Origin: Cyanobacteria bacterium UBA11153
Lineage (GTDB): Bacteria; Cyanobacteriota; Cyanobacteriia; Cyanobacteriales; Coleofasciculaceae
Length of the DNA: 24,037 bases
Direction of reading: 5' to 3'
Assembly: GCA_003511885.1 (NCBI GenBank)
Contig: DOIX01000328.1
Span: 1-24,037 of the forward strand
Both the position numbers and the translations under genes were made by a program. Positions 23,742-24,037 of this stretch are shown here, one piece after another. Below the pieces are notes generated by a model. The model made no database searches, had not been told where the DNA came from, and was given only the letters and a program-made list of their open reading frames with translations. The stretch's first letter is position 1; each line of letters begins with the position of its first letter.

Positions 23742-23830
23742 AGGACTTACGCAAACCATATTATGTGGATGGTGCGTTATGCGCAAGCTAACGCACCATC
23801 CACTATTTGTAGCGTCACTGCGTAAGTCCT
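23742..23830. repeat. Nested palindromic MITE-like element (includes GTGCGTTA copy 4)
   Basis: The outer ends AGGACTTACGCA (23742-23753) and TGCGTAAGTCCT (23819-23830) are perfect 12-bp inverted repeats. Inside, GTGGATGGTGCGTTA (23765-23779) and TAACGCACCATCCAC (23789-23803) form a perfect 15-bp stem with a 9-base loop. The whole 89-base unit has no coding capacity. Confidence 0.8.
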
Positions 23831-23866
23831 AAGAATTTGATGGTGGAGTCAATTTGCGGAACAATT

Positions 23867-23901
23867 AGCCATGAGCCATGAGCCATTAGCCATTAGCAAC
23901 A
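23867..23901. repeat. Heptanucleotide array, AGCCATT type
   Basis: Units AGCCATG, AGCCATG, AGCCATT, AGCCATT and a degenerate AGCAACA. It is a further unit sequence with the same period of seven. Confidence 0.8.
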
Positions 23902-23936
23902 CATTCCCCATTTCCCTCTTCTCCTAATATTAATTT

Positions 23937-24037
23937 TTATTGAGCCAAGACCAGCTCAAATGGACATTGCGCCAAATAAATGGTATAAGTCAAGTGTATC
24001 CCCACAGAAAACTGGAGCGGCTGGTTATGGGTATTCG
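23937..24037. other. Possible partial coding region at the right edge
   Basis: Two frames remain open to the window end. On the minus strand, 32 codons end in ...CPFELVLAQ and TAA (23939-23937). On the plus strand, an ATG at 23960 opens 26 codons (MDIAPNKWYKSS...). I recognise neither, and cannot choose between them without the neighbouring sequence. Confidence 0.2.

Noticed and set aside
1..24037. Insertion sequences, tRNA or rRNA genes
   Set aside because: No transposase motif, cloverleaf or ribosomal RNA segment was recognised in either strand by reading. A dedicated covariance-model search was not possible.

Overview
The window looks like a chromosomal segment of a cyanobacterium. It carries many HIP1 octamers (GCGATCGC). 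Several genes are typical of oxygenic phototrophs: chlH for chlorophyll synthesis, a CRR6-type NDH-1 assembly factor and a DUF3370 secreted protein. It also has XisH/XisI and Uma2 proteins and heptanucleotide tandem repeats of the kind known in filamentous cyanobacteria. The genus cannot be fixed from the sequence alone.

Layout. Positions 1-428 are a long leader for a DAHP synthase gene (438-1295). It contains two consecutive tiny ORFs packed with Phe/Tyr/Trp codons (133-189 and 280-345). Each is followed by a terminator hairpin, and each has a competing antiterminator stem whose 5' arm overlaps the last codons of the tiny ORF. This reads as two ribosome-mediated transcription attenuators in series, and it is the most interesting element of the window. 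Next is a region rich in duplicated and inverted sequence (1296-1723), including a copy of the 3' end of the adjacent glutamate dehydrogenase gene gdhA (minus strand, 1724-3019).

From 3503 to 6434 there is an accessory block: a Uma2-type putative nuclease, the overlapping xisH-xisI pair behind a palindromic -10 region, a second Uma2 gene and an overlapping hicA-hicB toxin-antitoxin pair. A small predicted membrane protein of doubtful status follows. The minus strand then carries chlH, a Ser/Thr protein kinase, an unknown conserved-looking 149-residue protein and anmK (cell-wall recycling). A NADAR-domain gene lies on the plus strand and the DUF3370 gene on the minus strand.

From 21821 down to 18184 four genes run in one direction: ispD, a sulfotransferase, mtnD (acireductone dioxygenase) and a RuBisCO-like protein of the MtnW (DK-MTP-1-P enolase) type. 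The last two are steps of methionine salvage, so the group probably combines isoprenoid synthesis, sulfate transfer and recovery of methionine from methylthioadenosine. A family 9 glycosyltransferase and a convergent CRR6 gene close the window.

Intergenic DNA is dominated by short repeats. There are several unrelated 7-bp tandem arrays, often as inverted pairs and often abutting or entering stop codons; one appears inside anmK in frame. There are also GTGCGTTA/TAACGCAC palindromes and MITE-like inverted-repeat elements. I see no transposase, tRNA, rRNA or CRISPR array.
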